Below are positions 25,540 to 34,604 of a DNA stretch of 64,000 bases, piece after piece. Origin of the DNA: an uncultured Eubacteriales bacterium (GTDB lineage: Bacteria; Bacillota; Clostridia; Oscillospirales; Acutalibacteraceae); contig CASGAS010000002.1 of NCBI GenBank assembly GCA_949299505.1, forward strand, positions 1 to 64,000, read 5' to 3'. Position 1 is the first letter of the stretch; each line of letters begins with the position of its first letter. The position numbers were made by a program, and so were the translations under genes. Under the pieces are notes generated by a model. The model worked only from the letters and a program-made list of their open reading frames with translations. It made no database searches and had not been told where the DNA came from.

Positions 25540-26880
25540 ATGCCGGAGCAACACGCCGCAAGACCCAACATCATTTTTTATTTCAGCGATCAGCAGCGGT
25601 GGGACACATGCAACGCGCAGATTATGCCGCATTTGACGGAGCTCTCCAAGCAGGGCGTTACGTTTGAAAATTCCTTTACCTGTCAGCCGGTCTGCGGGCC
25701 GGCGCGGGCCTGTCTGCAAACCGGCGTGTACGCCACGCAAAACGGCTGCTACTGGAACGGCGTCGCGCTGCCCGAGCATACGAAGACCATGGCGGATTAC
25801 CTGCACGAAGCCGGGTACGAGACCGCCTATGTCGGCAAATGGCACCTGGCGTCCGACCGGTACCCCGGGGTAGGCGTCCATTGTGAATCAACGCCTGTCC
25901 CGAAAGAGCGGCAGGGCGGCTACCGCGATTTCTGGCGGGCGGCGGACGTTTTGGAATTCACGTCGCACGGCTATGACGGCTATGTGTTTGACGCCGACGG
26001 AAACCGGATAGATTTTTTAGGCTATCGCGCCGACTGCATCAACGATTTCGCGCTTCAATATCTGGAGGAAAAGACGTCCGATAAGCCGTTTTTCCTCTTT
26101 GTTTCACAGCTCGAGCCGCACCACCAAAACGACCACGGGCAATACGAGGGGAAAAAGGAGTACCTTGACGCCTACAAAGACACGCCGATTCCGAAGGACC
26201 TTTCTTTTTTGCCGGGCGACTACAAAAAGGCTTACCCGGATTACCTTGCGGCCATTCGCGCGCTCGACGACAACGTCCAAAGGCTTGTGGACAAATTGAT
26301 AGAAAAGGGCTTGTGGGACAATACCGTCCTTATCTATACAAGCGACCACGGCTCGCATTTTAAGACGCGCAACATGGAATACAAGCGCAGTTGTCACGAC
26401 AGCTGCACGCACACGCCGCTTGTCATCCTCGGCGGACCCTTCCAAAGCGGGGCGCGCGACGCGCGCCTTGTCAGCCTCATTGACCTGCCGCCGACGATTT
26501 TGGAGCTGGCGGGCGTTCCGATCCCGCCGGAATATATGGGCCGTTCCTTGGTTTCGCAATACGCAGGCACGGCGGAAAAACGCGACTTTGTTTTCATGCA
26601 GATCAGCGAAAGTCAATGCGGGCGCGCCATTCGCACGGCTCGCTATAAATACGCCGTGCGCGCCGCTGCGTCCGGCTTGACGCAGCACAGCGCCAAAACA
26701 TATTTTGAGGACTACCTGTACGACCTCGAACAGGACCCCGTTGAGGCGCACAATCTGGTGCGCAGCCCCGCCTATAAAACCCAGCGCGCCAGCCTGCGCA
26801 AGCTGCTTATTAACGAAATGGTGCGCGCAGGGGAAAAAGCGCCGCGCATACTGCCGGCGGTGCGCGTTCGCAAAAAGTAA
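25540..26880 (+). CDS. Cysteine-type sulfatase (alkaline phosphatase superfamily)
   Basis: A 446-aa type I sulfatase-like hydrolase. The metal site appears as PNIIFYFSDQQRWDT; the sulfatase signature is CGPARACLQTG, a CxPxR motif whose Cys is converted to formylglycine by an anaerobic maturase (family knowledge). Further conserved parts are YVGKWHL, VLIYTSDHGSH and LIDLPPTILELAGV. There is no signal peptide, so the enzyme is probably cytoplasmic. The ATG at 25540 lies 8 bases after AAAGGA; an ATG at 25531 abuts it. Substrate is unknown; phosphonate or phosphodiester hydrolases share this fold. No maturase gene is in the window. Confidence 0.88.
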   Translation: MPEQHAARPNIIFYFSDQQRWDTCNAQIMPHLTELSKQGVTFENSFTCQPVCGPARACLQTGVYATQNGCYWNGVALPEHTKTMADYLHEAGYETAYVGKWHLASDRYPGVGVHCESTPVPKERQGGYRDFWRAADVLEFTSHGYDGYVFDADGNRIDFLGYRADCINDFALQYLEEKTSDKPFFLFVSQLEPHHQNDHGQYEGKKEYLDAYKDTPIPKDLSFLPGDYKKAYPDYLAAIRALDDNVQRLVDKLIEKGLWDNTVLIYTSDHGSHFKTRNMEYKRSCHDSCTHTPLVILGGPFQSGARDARLVSLIDLPPTILELAGVPIPPEYMGRSLVSQYAGTAEKRDFVFMQISESQCGRAIRTARYKYAVRAAASGLTQHSAKTYFEDYLYDLEQDPVEAHNLVRSPAYKTQRASLRKLLINEMVRAGEKAPRILPAVRVRKK

Positions 26881-26984
26881 CGCGCAAAACACCGGAAACC
26901 TTGGTCGGAATGGACGAAAAGCCGGTAAATCTGCTTTTTTCGTTGGGCCTTTTATGGAAATTTTGCAGGATTTCGATTCAAAGG

Positions 26985-27013
26985 TTGCAAATTTTACAAA
27001 AGCGGTGTAGAAT
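26985..27013 (+). promoter_or_regulatory. Promoter of the 27057 aminotransferase
   Basis: -35 TTGCAA (26985-26990), 17-bp spacer, -10 TAGAAT (27008-27013). Confidence 0.65.
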
Positions 27014-27056
27014 TTATGCGTTAAAAAATTATGGATGCATTTTGGAGGTGCTTTTC

Positions 27057-28334
27057 ATGCAGTATGCGGAGATGACATCGCAGCAGCTTGCAGAGGAACG
27101 CAGCAAGGCGGAAGCCGAATTTGCACAGATGAAAAAACTGAATTTGAAGCTCGACATGTCTCGCGGCAAGCCCGGTGCGGACCAGCTGGATTTGTCGATG
27201 GATATGCTGAAAGAGATTATCGGCGTGTGCGACTGTAAGGCGGAAAACGGCTTCGACTGCCGCAATTACGGCGTGCTCGAGGGTTTGCCGGAGTGCCGCG
27301 CGCTGTTCGCCGAAATTTTGGAGGTTCCCGCGGAAAACGTGATTGTCGGCGGCGCGTCGAGCCTCAATTTGATGTTCGACTATATCGCGCAGTGCGTTAC
27401 TAAGGGCGTCGGCGGTGAGGCGCCGTGGGCGAAGCAGGGCGACATAAAATTCATCTGCAACGTGCCGGGGTATGACCGCCATTTCACCATTTGCGAGCAC
27501 TTTGGCATTGAAATGCTCAATGTGGAAATGACCGAAAACGGCCCCGATGTGGAAAAAATCCGCGAGCTTGTCAAAGACCCGCTTGTCAAGGGGATGTTCT
27601 GCGTACCGAAATATTCCAACCCGGACGGCATCACCTATTCCGACGAAACCGTCCGTGCGCTGGCGGCGCTCAAGCCTGCGGCAAAGGATTTCCGCGTCAT
27701 TTGGGACAACGCCTATGTCGTACACGACTTAAACGACCATCCCGACAGCCTTCTCAACATTTTTGAAGCCTGCAAGGCATACGGCAGCGAGGATATGTTC
27801 GTGGAATTCACCTCGACCTCCAAAATTACGTTCCCGGGTGCAGGCGTATCGGCGCTTGCCGCTTCGGACGCGAACATCCGCGAAATTCGCGCGCGCCTTG
27901 CCATGCAGACCATCAGCTATGATAAGATGAACCAGCTGCGGCATGTGAAATTTTTGAAGAATGCCGCGGGTGTCCGCGCACATATGAAAAAGCACGCGGC
28001 GATTCTGGCGCCGAAATTCCAAATTGTGCTGGACGCGCTTGACCGCGAGCTGCGCGAAAACGATTTGGGCCGGTGGACGGTGCCGAACGGCGGCTATTTC
28101 ATCAGCCTGAATACCACCAAATGCAGTGCCAAGCGCGTTGGGGAGCTTTGCAGGGAAATGGGCGTGGTGCTCACGAGCGTCGGCGCGACGTACCCGTACG
28201 GCGTCGACCCGGCGGACCGCAACATCCGCATTGCGCCGACGTACCCGAGCGTTGAAGAACTGAAAAAGGCGGTCGAGGTGCTTTGTTTGGCCGTTCGGCT
28301 TGCAACACTTGAAAATTTAACGAAAAAGGTGTAA
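27057..28334 (+). CDS. PLP-dependent aminotransferase (Aminotran_MocR-type, aspartate aminotransferase-like)
   Basis: A 425-aa fold-type I aminotransferase. The start region LKLDMSRGKPGADQLDLS is characteristic of the subgroup often annotated as aspartate aminotransferase (Pfam Aminotran_MocR). Other parts are FDCRNYGVLEGLPECRALF, GGASSLNLMFDYI, VPGYDRHFTICEHFGI, CVPKYSNPDGITYS, WDNAYVVHDL and the PLP-lysine region FTSTSKITFPGAGVS. The ATG at 27057 follows TTGGAGG; the longer in-frame frame crosses the promoter. Real substrate specificity is untested for most members. Confidence 0.85.
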   Translation: MQYAEMTSQQLAEERSKAEAEFAQMKKLNLKLDMSRGKPGADQLDLSMDMLKEIIGVCDCKAENGFDCRNYGVLEGLPECRALFAEILEVPAENVIVGGASSLNLMFDYIAQCVTKGVGGEAPWAKQGDIKFICNVPGYDRHFTICEHFGIEMLNVEMTENGPDVEKIRELVKDPLVKGMFCVPKYSNPDGITYSDETVRALAALKPAAKDFRVIWDNAYVVHDLNDHPDSLLNIFEACKAYGSEDMFVEFTSTSKITFPGAGVSALAASDANIREIRARLAMQTISYDKMNQLRHVKFLKNAAGVRAHMKKHAAILAPKFQIVLDALDRELRENDLGRWTVPNGGYFISLNTTKCSAKRVGELCREMGVVLTSVGATYPYGVDPADRNIRIAPTYPSVEELKKAVEVLCLAVRLATLENLTKKV

Positions 28335-28337
28335 AGT
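28309..28337 (+). promoter_or_regulatory. Candidate promoter of ispD-ispF
   Basis: -35 TTGAAA (28309-28314), 17-bp spacer, -10 TAAAGT (28332-28337), overlapping the 3' end of the aminotransferase gene. Confidence 0.45.
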
Positions 28338-28377
28338 AAGTCTGTACACACCCGCCGAAGAGAAAACGGGGGTTTCT

Positions 28378-29124
28378 ATGCAGCCTTTACAGTCTACAAC
28401 CGGATATTCGGAACTGTCTGCCGGAACCGGCGCGCCGTTTGTGTCGGCGCTGCTTGTTGCGGCGGGCAATTCCACGCGCATGGGCGGCGGCAACAAGCAG
28501 TTTTTGCAGCTTGACGGCGCCTCTGTGCTTTTGCGGAGCATCCTGGCTTTTGAAGCTTGTGCACTTATTCGGGAGATTGTTCTTGCCGTGCGCAGCTGTG
28601 ACGTGGACGAAGTGCGCGCCATGGTGCGGCGCGCGGGGGTGCAGAAAGTGTCTGCTGTCGTGCCCGGCGGGGCGACCCGGCAGGAAAGCGTGTTTGCCGC
28701 GGCTGCGTGCGCAAGCGGCGACTGCGCCTATTTTGCCATTCACGACGGCGCGCGCCCGCTGGTTTCCGAAAAGGTGCTGGAGGATACGCTTTGCGCTGCC
28801 TTTCAGTGCGGTGCGGCGGCGACGGGCGTGCGCGTAAAAGACACCGTCAAGGTTGTTTCGCCGGACGGTTATATTACGGCGACGCCGGACCGTTCCACAC
28901 TCTGGGCCGTACATACGCCGCAGGTTTTCCGTAAGGATTTGTACCTGCACGCGGCAAAGACGGTTCCGGACAGCGCCGCGTTTACGGACGACTGCCGCTT
29001 GCTGGAGGCCGCCGGCGTGCCGGTGCGCATGGTGGAGGGCAGCTACGAAAACATCAAGATAACTACGCCCGAGGACGTCTGCATTGCCGAGGGCATTTTG
29101 AGGGGGAGGCGGCAGAGCGTATGA
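28378..29124 (+). CDS. ispD: 2-C-methyl-D-erythritol 4-phosphate cytidylyltransferase
   Basis: Third enzyme of the MEP isoprenoid pathway; joins CTP and MEP. The 248-aa protein has the CTP-binding loop [55 protein letters not shown] and [15 protein letters not shown], all IspD signatures. An N-terminal extension of about 20 polar residues precedes the usual start; a later start is possible but no other ATG sits before the loop. Its stop overlaps the ispF start (ATGA). Confidence 0.93.
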   Translation: MQPLQSTTGYSELSAGTGAPFVSALLVAAGNSTRMGGGNKQFLQLDGASVLLRSILAFEACALIREIVLAVRSCDVDEVRAMVRRAGVQKVSAVVPGGATRQESVFAAAACASGDCAYFAIHDGARPLVSEKVLEDTLCAAFQCGAAATGVRVKDTVKVVSPDGYITATPDRSTLWAVHTPQVFRKDLYLHAAKTVPDSAAFTDDCRLLEAAGVPVRMVEGSYENIKITTPEDVCIAEGILRGRRQSV

Positions 29125-29618
29125 TGCGCATCGGGCACGGCTATGACGTACACCGGCTTGTGGAAGGCCGAAAGCTCATTTTGGGCGGCGTTGAAATTGA
29201 AAACGGCGGCGTGGGCCTCCTGGGGCACTCGGATGCGGACGTGCTGCTGCACGCGGTTTCCGATGCGCTTTTGGGTGCGGCAGCGCTCGGCGACATCGGC
29301 AAGCATTTTCCGGATACGGACGACCGTTATAAGGATGCGGACAGTCTTTTTCTGCTTTCGGAAGTTGTACGCCTGCTGAAAACCAAACGGTATACCGTCT
29401 CCAATATTGACGCGACCGTCTTAGCGCAGGCGCCGAAGCTCGCGCCCTATATTATGGAAATGCGGCGGAATATCGCCGACGCCTGCCACGTCGCGCTGGA
29501 CGCTGTCAGCGTGAAGGCGACGACAGAGGAGGGCCTGGGCTTTACCGGGGAGAAGCTTGGCATAGCGGCGCACGCAGTGTGCCTTTTGGAGCAGGATACA
29601 AAAATTAAATTCCTGTAA
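29121..29618 (+). CDS. ispF: 2-C-methyl-D-erythritol 2,4-cyclodiphosphate synthase
   Basis: MEP pathway enzyme that cyclises CDP-ME-2-phosphate. The 165-aa length is normal. Zinc-ligand motifs [11 protein letters not shown] and [35 protein letters not shown] are clear, with [21 protein letters not shown] at the C-terminus. Overlap with ispD by four bases is the typical ispDF coupling. Confidence 0.96.
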   Translation: MMRIGHGYDVHRLVEGRKLILGGVEIENGGVGLLGHSDADVLLHAVSDALLGAAALGDIGKHFPDTDDRYKDADSLFLLSEVVRLLKTKRYTVSNIDATVLAQAPKLAPYIMEMRRNIADACHVALDAVSVKATTEEGLGFTGEKLGIAAHAVCLLEQDTKIKFL

Positions 29619-29640
29619 GGCAAAAGAAAGGAAGGTCCTT

Positions 29641-31116
29641 ATGGCAGAAACGTCCGAAACTCGCAAGAAACGCAAGCTCTGGAACCCCTTCAGCAAGGAA
29701 GCCGAGGAGGGCTATGTGCCCAACCGCGAGCTGCTGGCGTATTCGGCTGCGCTGACCGGGCAGAATATGACCTATGTGTTCGTGTCGCAATGGCTGTTTT
29801 ATTTCTGCACGGACGTTTTGGGCATTTCCCCCGGCAAGGTCGGCTTTTTGACCGGCTTTACCCGCGTATGGGATGCGGTCAACGACCCGATTGTCGGCGC
29901 GATTGTGGACCGGCGTAAATGCAAAAACGGCAATAAGCTGCACCCGTATCTCGGCAAGCTCCCGTTTTTTATCGGGATTTTGACGGCGCTGATGTTTGTG
30001 GATTTCGGCGTCGGCGAGACGGCGGCGCTTGTGATTCTCCTTTGCATCTATATTGCCTGGGACATGACCTATTCGTTTCAGGACGTTGCGCTGTGGGGCA
30101 TGATGTCCCTAATTTCCCCGCATCCGCATGAGCGTTCGCGCGTTTCGCAGTGGCTCAACATCGGCGTCGGCGCAGCCTGGGGCGTTACAAGTCTCATTCC
30201 GCTTATCATGGGCGCGCGCGAGGCGATTGGAATAACGGAAAAAACCCTGTTTTTGCTGTTCGGCATTATATTCGGCTTCGGCGGCGAATGTATTTCGATG
30301 CTGGCTAGCAAAACGCGGGAACGCGTCGCCTATGTCGAAAACAAGCGCGACCAGTCGTTCTGGAAAGATTTGGCGCTCCTGCGGCACAACAAAATCCTGA
30401 TTTTGCTGCTGCTTGCGCAGGTGCTCAACTTCCTCAACGGCGCGGTGCCGCAAATTTATTTCTTTAAGTATTGCGTTACCATCGAGCTTGGCGGAAATGT
30501 CATCAACGGCGAGACGGTCCAGTTCTATTACGGGATTTTGGTCAGCGTCCTGTCGGCGGTCAGCATGTTTTTCGCCGTGAAGCTGTCCGACAAAATCGGC
30601 GGGATGCGCCGGATTGTTATTTTGGCGCAGCTGATGAACATCGTATTCCGTGTCGCCGCATATTTTGTTGGTTTTTCGTCGCTTTCGCAGATGGCGATTG
30701 TCGTGCTGCTGATTTCCATTTCGTCGGTACCGGTCAATATGGTCGGCATTGCGCAGCGCTCGATTTTGTGCGACGCGGTGGATTACATGGAATGGAAGAC
30801 CGGCAAGCGCACGGAGGGTATCAGCAACTCGCTGCAGAACTTGACGAACAAGCTTTCCGACGCGCTCAAGCTTTTTACCAGCGGCCTTGTGTTGGAGGCG
30901 CTCAGCTATAACGCCGATTTGGGGCTTGAGGGGCAGACCGAAATTTTCTATCGCGCGCAGTGGCCGCTCTTTATGCTGCTGCCGGCTCTTGGTTCCGCAC
31001 TTTATCTGATTCCGTTTTTGTGCATCCGGTATTCCAAAGCGCAAAAGGAGCGTGTCGAGCGCGAGCTTGCCGAACGCCGGGAACACACGCAGGAGGAAAA
31101 TACCCTGCAGGCCTAA
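29641..31116 (+). CDS. GPH-family (MFS) cation-coupled sugar symporter
   Basis: A 491-aa membrane protein with about twelve helices. The early loop VWDAVNDPIVGAIVDRRKCKNGNKLHPYL matches the melibiose-carrier/GPH signature (W-D-A-x-x-D-P), and WDMTYSFQDVALWGMMSLIS and CDAVDYMEWKTGKRTEGI are also typical of this family. The substrate is probably a glycoside, pentoside or hexuronide, by family. It follows ispF by 22 bp and precedes a gtrA-like gene by 13 bp, so it may share their transcript without a shared pathway. Confidence 0.85.
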   Translation: MAETSETRKKRKLWNPFSKEAEEGYVPNRELLAYSAALTGQNMTYVFVSQWLFYFCTDVLGISPGKVGFLTGFTRVWDAVNDPIVGAIVDRRKCKNGNKLHPYLGKLPFFIGILTALMFVDFGVGETAALVILLCIYIAWDMTYSFQDVALWGMMSLISPHPHERSRVSQWLNIGVGAAWGVTSLIPLIMGAREAIGITEKTLFLLFGIIFGFGGECISMLASKTRERVAYVENKRDQSFWKDLALLRHNKILILLLLAQVLNFLNGAVPQIYFFKYCVTIELGGNVINGETVQFYYGILVSVLSAVSMFFAVKLSDKIGGMRRIVILAQLMNIVFRVAAYFVGFSSLSQMAIVVLLISISSVPVNMVGIAQRSILCDAVDYMEWKTGKRTEGISNSLQNLTNKLSDALKLFTSGLVLEALSYNADLGLEGQTEIFYRAQWPLFMLLPALGSALYLIPFLCIRYSKAQKERVERELAERREHTQEENTLQA

Positions 31117-31129
31117 AGGAGAAAACAGC

Positions 31130-31612
31130 ATGCACAAGCTGCGCGGTTTGCTGCAAAAACACAGGGAATTCCTGTTATATATCGTGTTCGGCGTTTTAAC
31201 GACCGTCGTCAACTACATTGTCTATTTCCTGTGTAAGGGGCTCGGCTTTAGCTATTCGCCGGCCACGGTGCTTGCGTGGATTGCAGCGGTTGTTTTCGCG
31301 TATGTCGTCAACCGGGTCTGGGTCTTTCAAAGCCGCGCTTACGGTGCGCGCGCCGTCGCGCGCGAGGCCGCCCTGTTCGTCGGCGCGCGGCTGTTCTCGC
31401 TTGTGCTGGAGCTTGCCGTCATGTTTGTCGGTATGGATTTGCTGCACGCCGGGTCGTTTGTTCTTGCGGCGTTCGGGCGAACGCTTCCGGCCGGTGAATT
31501 TATAACGAAGACCGTCGCGCAGGTCATTGTGGTTTTGACGAACTATGTTTTCAGCAAGCTGGTCATTTTCCGCCGCAAAAAATCCGAACCGGAAACAGAG
31601 CCCAAAAAATAA
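31130..31612 (+). CDS. GtrA-family membrane protein
   Basis: A 160-aa protein with four predicted helices: FLLYIVFGVLTTVVNYIVYFL, VLAWIAAVVFAYVVNRVWVF, a third around ALFVGARLFSLVLELAVMFV, and a last one at VAQVIVVLTNYVFSKLVIF. These match GtrA, which is thought to flip polyprenyl-phosphate-linked sugars across the membrane. The ATG 31130 follows AAAGGAG. A GtrB-like transferase and a GtrII-like enzyme are encoded about 11 kb away (42576-45169). Confidence 0.88.
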   Translation: MHKLRGLLQKHREFLLYIVFGVLTTVVNYIVYFLCKGLGFSYSPATVLAWIAAVVFAYVVNRVWVFQSRAYGARAVAREAALFVGARLFSLVLELAVMFVGMDLLHAGSFVLAAFGRTLPAGEFITKTVAQVIVVLTNYVFSKLVIFRRKKSEPETEPKK

Positions 31613-31634
31613 TTTGCATAATTATCCGTTTTCC

Positions 31635-31663
31635 TTGCATTTTGCAAAAGACTGGTGTATAAT
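31635..31663 (+). promoter_or_regulatory. Promoter of the amino-acid ABC operon
   Basis: -35 TTGCAT (31635-31640), 17-bp spacer, -10 TATAAT (31658-31663), about 30 bp before the start codon at 31694. Confidence 0.7.
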
Positions 31664-31693
31664 GGCGATATTCTCGGAAAGGGGAACTGAACT

Positions 31694-32563
31694 ATGAAAA
31701 CAGCCTTAAAAATCCTGTCCGTTGTAATGGCGCTCGCGCTTGTGGTGGGCTGCTTTGCGGCCTGCGGCGGCAATGGCGACGATACGAACGCTGCCGGTCA
31801 GGTCAAGGTCATTAACATTGACTTGACGGAAGAGCAGTATGCGTTCGGCGTCGATAAGAACCAGCCTGAGCTGCTCGAGCAGGTCAACGCGTTTATCGCG
31901 GAGGTCACCGAAAACGGCCAGATGGAAGAGATTTTCAATAAGTATTTTGGCGACGGCACGCCGACGCCGGTTGTGTCCGCTGCGCTTGACGAGAGCAAGG
32001 ACCAGCTGGTTGTGGCGACCAACGCCGCATTCCCGCCCTTTGAGTACACGGAGGGGACCAACTACCTCGGCGTCGACATGGAGCTTGCGAAGCTGCTTGC
32101 CGACAAGCTCAATAAGGAGCTTGTTATCCAGAACATGGAGTTTTCCGCGGTCGTCCTTTCGGTTGGCAGCCAGAAATGCGACATCGCCATGGCCGGCCTG
32201 ACCATCTCGCCGGAACGCGAAGAGGTCGTAACCTTCTCGGATTCGTATTACAAAGCTTCCCAGAAGCTGATTGTCCCGGCGGACGACACGACGTTTGACG
32301 CGTGCCAGACGGCGGACGACGTCCTGGAAATTCTGCGCGGCATGGACGCCAATACACGCATTGGGTACCAGAGCGGCACGACCGGTCAGAAGTATGTCGA
32401 GGGCACGGACGATTACGCGTATACGGAGCTTTCTGTGACCGGCACTTCGTATGAAAACGGTACGCTTGCCGTGCAGGCGATGCTCAACGGCAACCTGGAG
32501 TACGTCGTGATTGACGCGGCGCCCGCACAGGCCATTGCGGATTCCGTCAACGGCGTTGCCTAA
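31694..32563 (+). CDS. Amino-acid ABC substrate-binding lipoprotein, apparently circularly permuted
   Basis: A 289-aa SBP_bac_3-type binding lipoprotein with an N-terminal signal peptide and a lipobox at Cys24 (or Cys20). After the anchor, residues 37-88 (LTEEQYAFGVDKNQPELLEQ through IFNKYFGDG) match what is normally the C-terminal end of this family (Y-G-I-A-V...L...N-G-x-x-x-x-I-x-x-K-W-F-G). The usual N-terminal start (QLVVATNAAFPPFEY) comes only at residue 104, and the chain ends at SVNGVA, just where the missing C-terminal segment would begin. All pieces of the fold are present, but in permuted order. Genes for permease and ATPase follow. Confidence 0.85.
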   Translation: MKTALKILSVVMALALVVGCFAACGGNGDDTNAAGQVKVINIDLTEEQYAFGVDKNQPELLEQVNAFIAEVTENGQMEEIFNKYFGDGTPTPVVSAALDESKDQLVVATNAAFPPFEYTEGTNYLGVDMELAKLLADKLNKELVIQNMEFSAVVLSVGSQKCDIAMAGLTISPEREEVVTFSDSYYKASQKLIVPADDTTFDACQTADDVLEILRGMDANTRIGYQSGTTGQKYVEGTDDYAYTELSVTGTSYENGTLAVQAMLNGNLEYVVIDAAPAQAIADSVNGVA

Positions 32564-32592
32564 GCCCGCTGGCTTTAGAAGAATATGCGCTG

Positions 32593-32630
32593 TAACAATA
32601 ACCTCACCGGTTTTGGTGAGGCTATTGTTA
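32593..32630 (+). other. Intercistronic hairpin between binding protein and permease genes
   Basis: Long stem TAACAATA-A-CCTCACC / GGTGAGG-C-TATTGTTA with loop GGTTTT and one mismatch. It lacks a U-tract. It could stabilise the upstream mRNA so that the binding protein is made in excess, or partly terminate transcription. Confidence 0.7.
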
Positions 32631-32655
32631 TGCAAAGCAGAAGGAAACCGATTGC

Positions 32656-33375
32656 ATGAATGATTTCGGCCTGAAATTTGAAAAATTTATTGCGCTTTTC
32701 CAGGGCGAAAGCGCAGACAAATATATTGACAGTATTTTGCTGGGTCTGCAGAACACCGTCAAAATCGCGGTTATCGGCCTAATAATCGGTATCGTTATCG
32801 GTACGCTGATTGCCGCGGTGCGCGTGATGCCGAAGTATAAGCGCCTGCCGCGCTTTCTCAACGGCGTTTGCAGCGTTTACGTCAGCTTTTTCCGCGGCAC
32901 GCCCATGGTGGTGCAGCTGCTGCTCGCGTATTACGTCGTACTGCCCTTGCTGGATAAGAACCCGCCGTCCGTGTCCGTCGCTATCGTGGTGTTCGGCTTG
33001 AATTCCGGCGCGTATATCTCCGAAATTATGCGCGGCGGCATTTTGTCCGTCGATCCCGGGCAAATGGAGGGCGGCCGTTCCGTGGGCTTGAGCTTTGCGA
33101 CAACCATGCGCAAAATCGTGATTCCGCAGGCGGTCAAAAACATCATCCCGACGCTCGGCAACGAGTTCATCTCCCTTATTAAGGAAACCTCTGTTGTCAG
33201 CTTTATTGGCGCGACGGATTTGTATGTCGCGTTCCGTAACATCGGTACGAGCACCTACGAATTCATGGTGCCGTATCTTGCGATGGCGGTTATTTACATC
33301 GTAATGGTGCTGGTGATTACCGGACTTATCAAGTTTGTGGAAGGGAGGATGCGCAGAAGTGATCGAGGTCGTTAA
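32656..33375 (+). CDS. Amino-acid ABC transporter permease (HisM/GlnP type)
   Basis: A 239-aa inner-membrane subunit with about five helices. The coupling EAA loop is seen in [45 protein letters not shown], and the polar-amino-acid permease signature begins at [34 protein letters not shown] and [13 protein letters not shown] are also typical. It lies between the binding protein and the ATPase gene and overlaps the latter by 17 bp. Confidence 0.92.
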   Translation: MNDFGLKFEKFIALFQGESADKYIDSILLGLQNTVKIAVIGLIIGIVIGTLIAAVRVMPKYKRLPRFLNGVCSVYVSFFRGTPMVVQLLLAYYVVLPLLDKNPPSVSVAIVVFGLNSGAYISEIMRGGILSVDPGQMEGGRSVGLSFATTMRKIVIPQAVKNIIPTLGNEFISLIKETSVVSFIGATDLYVAFRNIGTSTYEFMVPYLAMAVIYIVMVLVITGLIKFVEGRMRRSDRGR

Positions 33376-34141
33376 CTTAAACAAGTCCTTTGGAGATTTG
33401 CATGTTCTGAAAGACGTCAACATCACCATCCACAAAGGGGAAAAGGTTGTCGTCGTCGGGCCGTCCGGCTCCGGGAAAAGCACGTTTCTGCGCTGCCTGA
33501 ACTGCATGGAGGACCCGACCTCCGGACACATTATGTTCCACGGCGTGGACCTTACGGACATGAAGGTGGACATCAACGTCCACCGCCAGAAGATGGGCAT
33601 GGTGTTCCAGCATTTCAATTTGTTCAACAACATGACCGTGCTTGACAACATCACCCTGGCGCCCGTGCTGGTGGCGAAAAAACAGCAGCGTTCGCGCAAG
33701 GCGCGGAAAAATCCGGATTTTGTACGCCGCTCGACGAAGGAGATTAAGGCGGCGGCGAACGCAAAGGCGATGGAGCTTTTGGAGCGCGTCGGCCTTTCGG
33801 ATAAGGCGGACGCCTATCCGTCGCAGCTTTCCGGCGGCCAAAAGCAGCGTGTGGCGATTGTCCGCTCGCTTGCCATGGAGCCGGAGGTCATGCTGTTCGA
33901 CGAGCCGACCTCCGCGCTGGACCCGGAAATGGTCGGCGAGGTGCTGGAGGTCATGAAGGACCTTGCAAAAAGCGGGATGACCATGGTTGTGGTCACGCAC
34001 GAGATGGGCTTCGCGCGCGAGGTTGCGGACCGCGTCGTCTTTATGGACGACGGCCGCATTTTGGAGGAGGGGACGCCGGACGAGGTGTTCAACCACCCGA
34101 AAAACGACCGCCTGCAGGAATTTCTGTCCAAGGTCTTATAA
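33359..34141 (+). CDS. Amino-acid ABC transporter ATP-binding protein (GlnQ type)
   Basis: A 260-aa ATPase that drives the adjacent importer. Walker A is [13 protein letters not shown], the Q-loop region [16 protein letters not shown], the signature [17 protein letters not shown], Walker [17 protein letters not shown], and the H-loop [16 protein letters not shown]. Between Q-loop and signature there is an extra basic stretch of about 20 residues ([21 protein letters not shown]). The GTG at 33359 is chosen after GGGAGG; the longer frame starts inside the permease gene. Confidence 0.93.
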   Translation: MIEVVNLNKSFGDLHVLKDVNITIHKGEKVVVVGPSGSGKSTFLRCLNCMEDPTSGHIMFHGVDLTDMKVDINVHRQKMGMVFQHFNLFNNMTVLDNITLAPVLVAKKQQRSRKARKNPDFVRRSTKEIKAAANAKAMELLERVGLSDKADAYPSQLSGGQKQRVAIVRSLAMEPEVMLFDEPTSALDPEMVGEVLEVMKDLAKSGMTMVVVTHEMGFAREVADRVVFMDDGRILEEGTPDEVFNHPKNDRLQEFLSKVL

Positions 34142-34148
34142 GCCTAAG

Positions 34149-34182
34149 AAACAGCGCCGCTTGAAACCAAGCGGCGCTGTTT
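34149..34182. terminator. Bidirectional terminator between ABC operon and ridA
   Basis: Fifteen-base perfect stem AAACAGCGCCGCTTG / CAAGCGGCGCTGTTT with loop AAAC. Placed between two convergent genes; the T-tracts are short. Confidence 0.8.
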
Positions 34183-34199
34183 GCTGCATAAATTTGCCG

Positions 34200-34574
34200 T
34201 TAAACCTCGGCAATAATTTCGATTTCCGCAAGCGCGTCCTTCGGCAGGGCGGCGGCCGCTACGCAGGAGCGCGCGGGCTTGGACGTGAAAAAGCTGCCGT
34301 ACACGCCGTTGAATACCGAAAAATCCGACATGTTCTTTAAGAAGCAGGTCGTTTTGATGACTTTGGAAAAATCGGAACCGGCCGCTTCCAAAATCGCGCC
34401 GATATTTTCGCAGATTTGCTGCGTCTGTCCCTCAATCGTATCCGCCTCAATCTCGCCGGTGGCGGGGTTGATGGCGATTTGCCCGGAGGCATACAGAATG
34501 CCGTTAACGACCTTCGCCTGCGAATAGGGGCCGATGGCGGCCGGCGCGTTGTCCGTGTGTAAGGTTTTAATCAT
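34200..34574 (-). CDS. ridA: RidA-family enamine/imine deaminase
   Basis: A 124-aa RidA/YjgF protein that hydrolyses reactive 2-aminoacrylate and similar imines released by PLP enzymes. Seen are APAAIGPYSQAKVVNGILYASGQI, VIKTTCFLKNMSDF, FNGVYGSFF and the active-site SCVAAAALPKDALAEIE region; a Cys (RSCVA) replaces the usual substrate-binding Arg neighbour R-x-x-V pattern only in part. It lies 30 bp downstream of the threonine dehydratase gene, the very enzyme whose toxic intermediate RidA removes, so joint expression makes sense. Confidence 0.94.
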   Translation of the reverse strand: MIKTLHTDNAPAAIGPYSQAKVVNGILYASGQIAINPATGEIEADTIEGQTQQICENIGAILEAAGSDFSKVIKTTCFLKNMSDFSVFNGVYGSFFTSKPARSCVAAAALPKDALAEIEIIAEV

Positions 34575-34604
34575 AGCAAACACTCCTTTGCTTTTGTATT
34601 GCAA

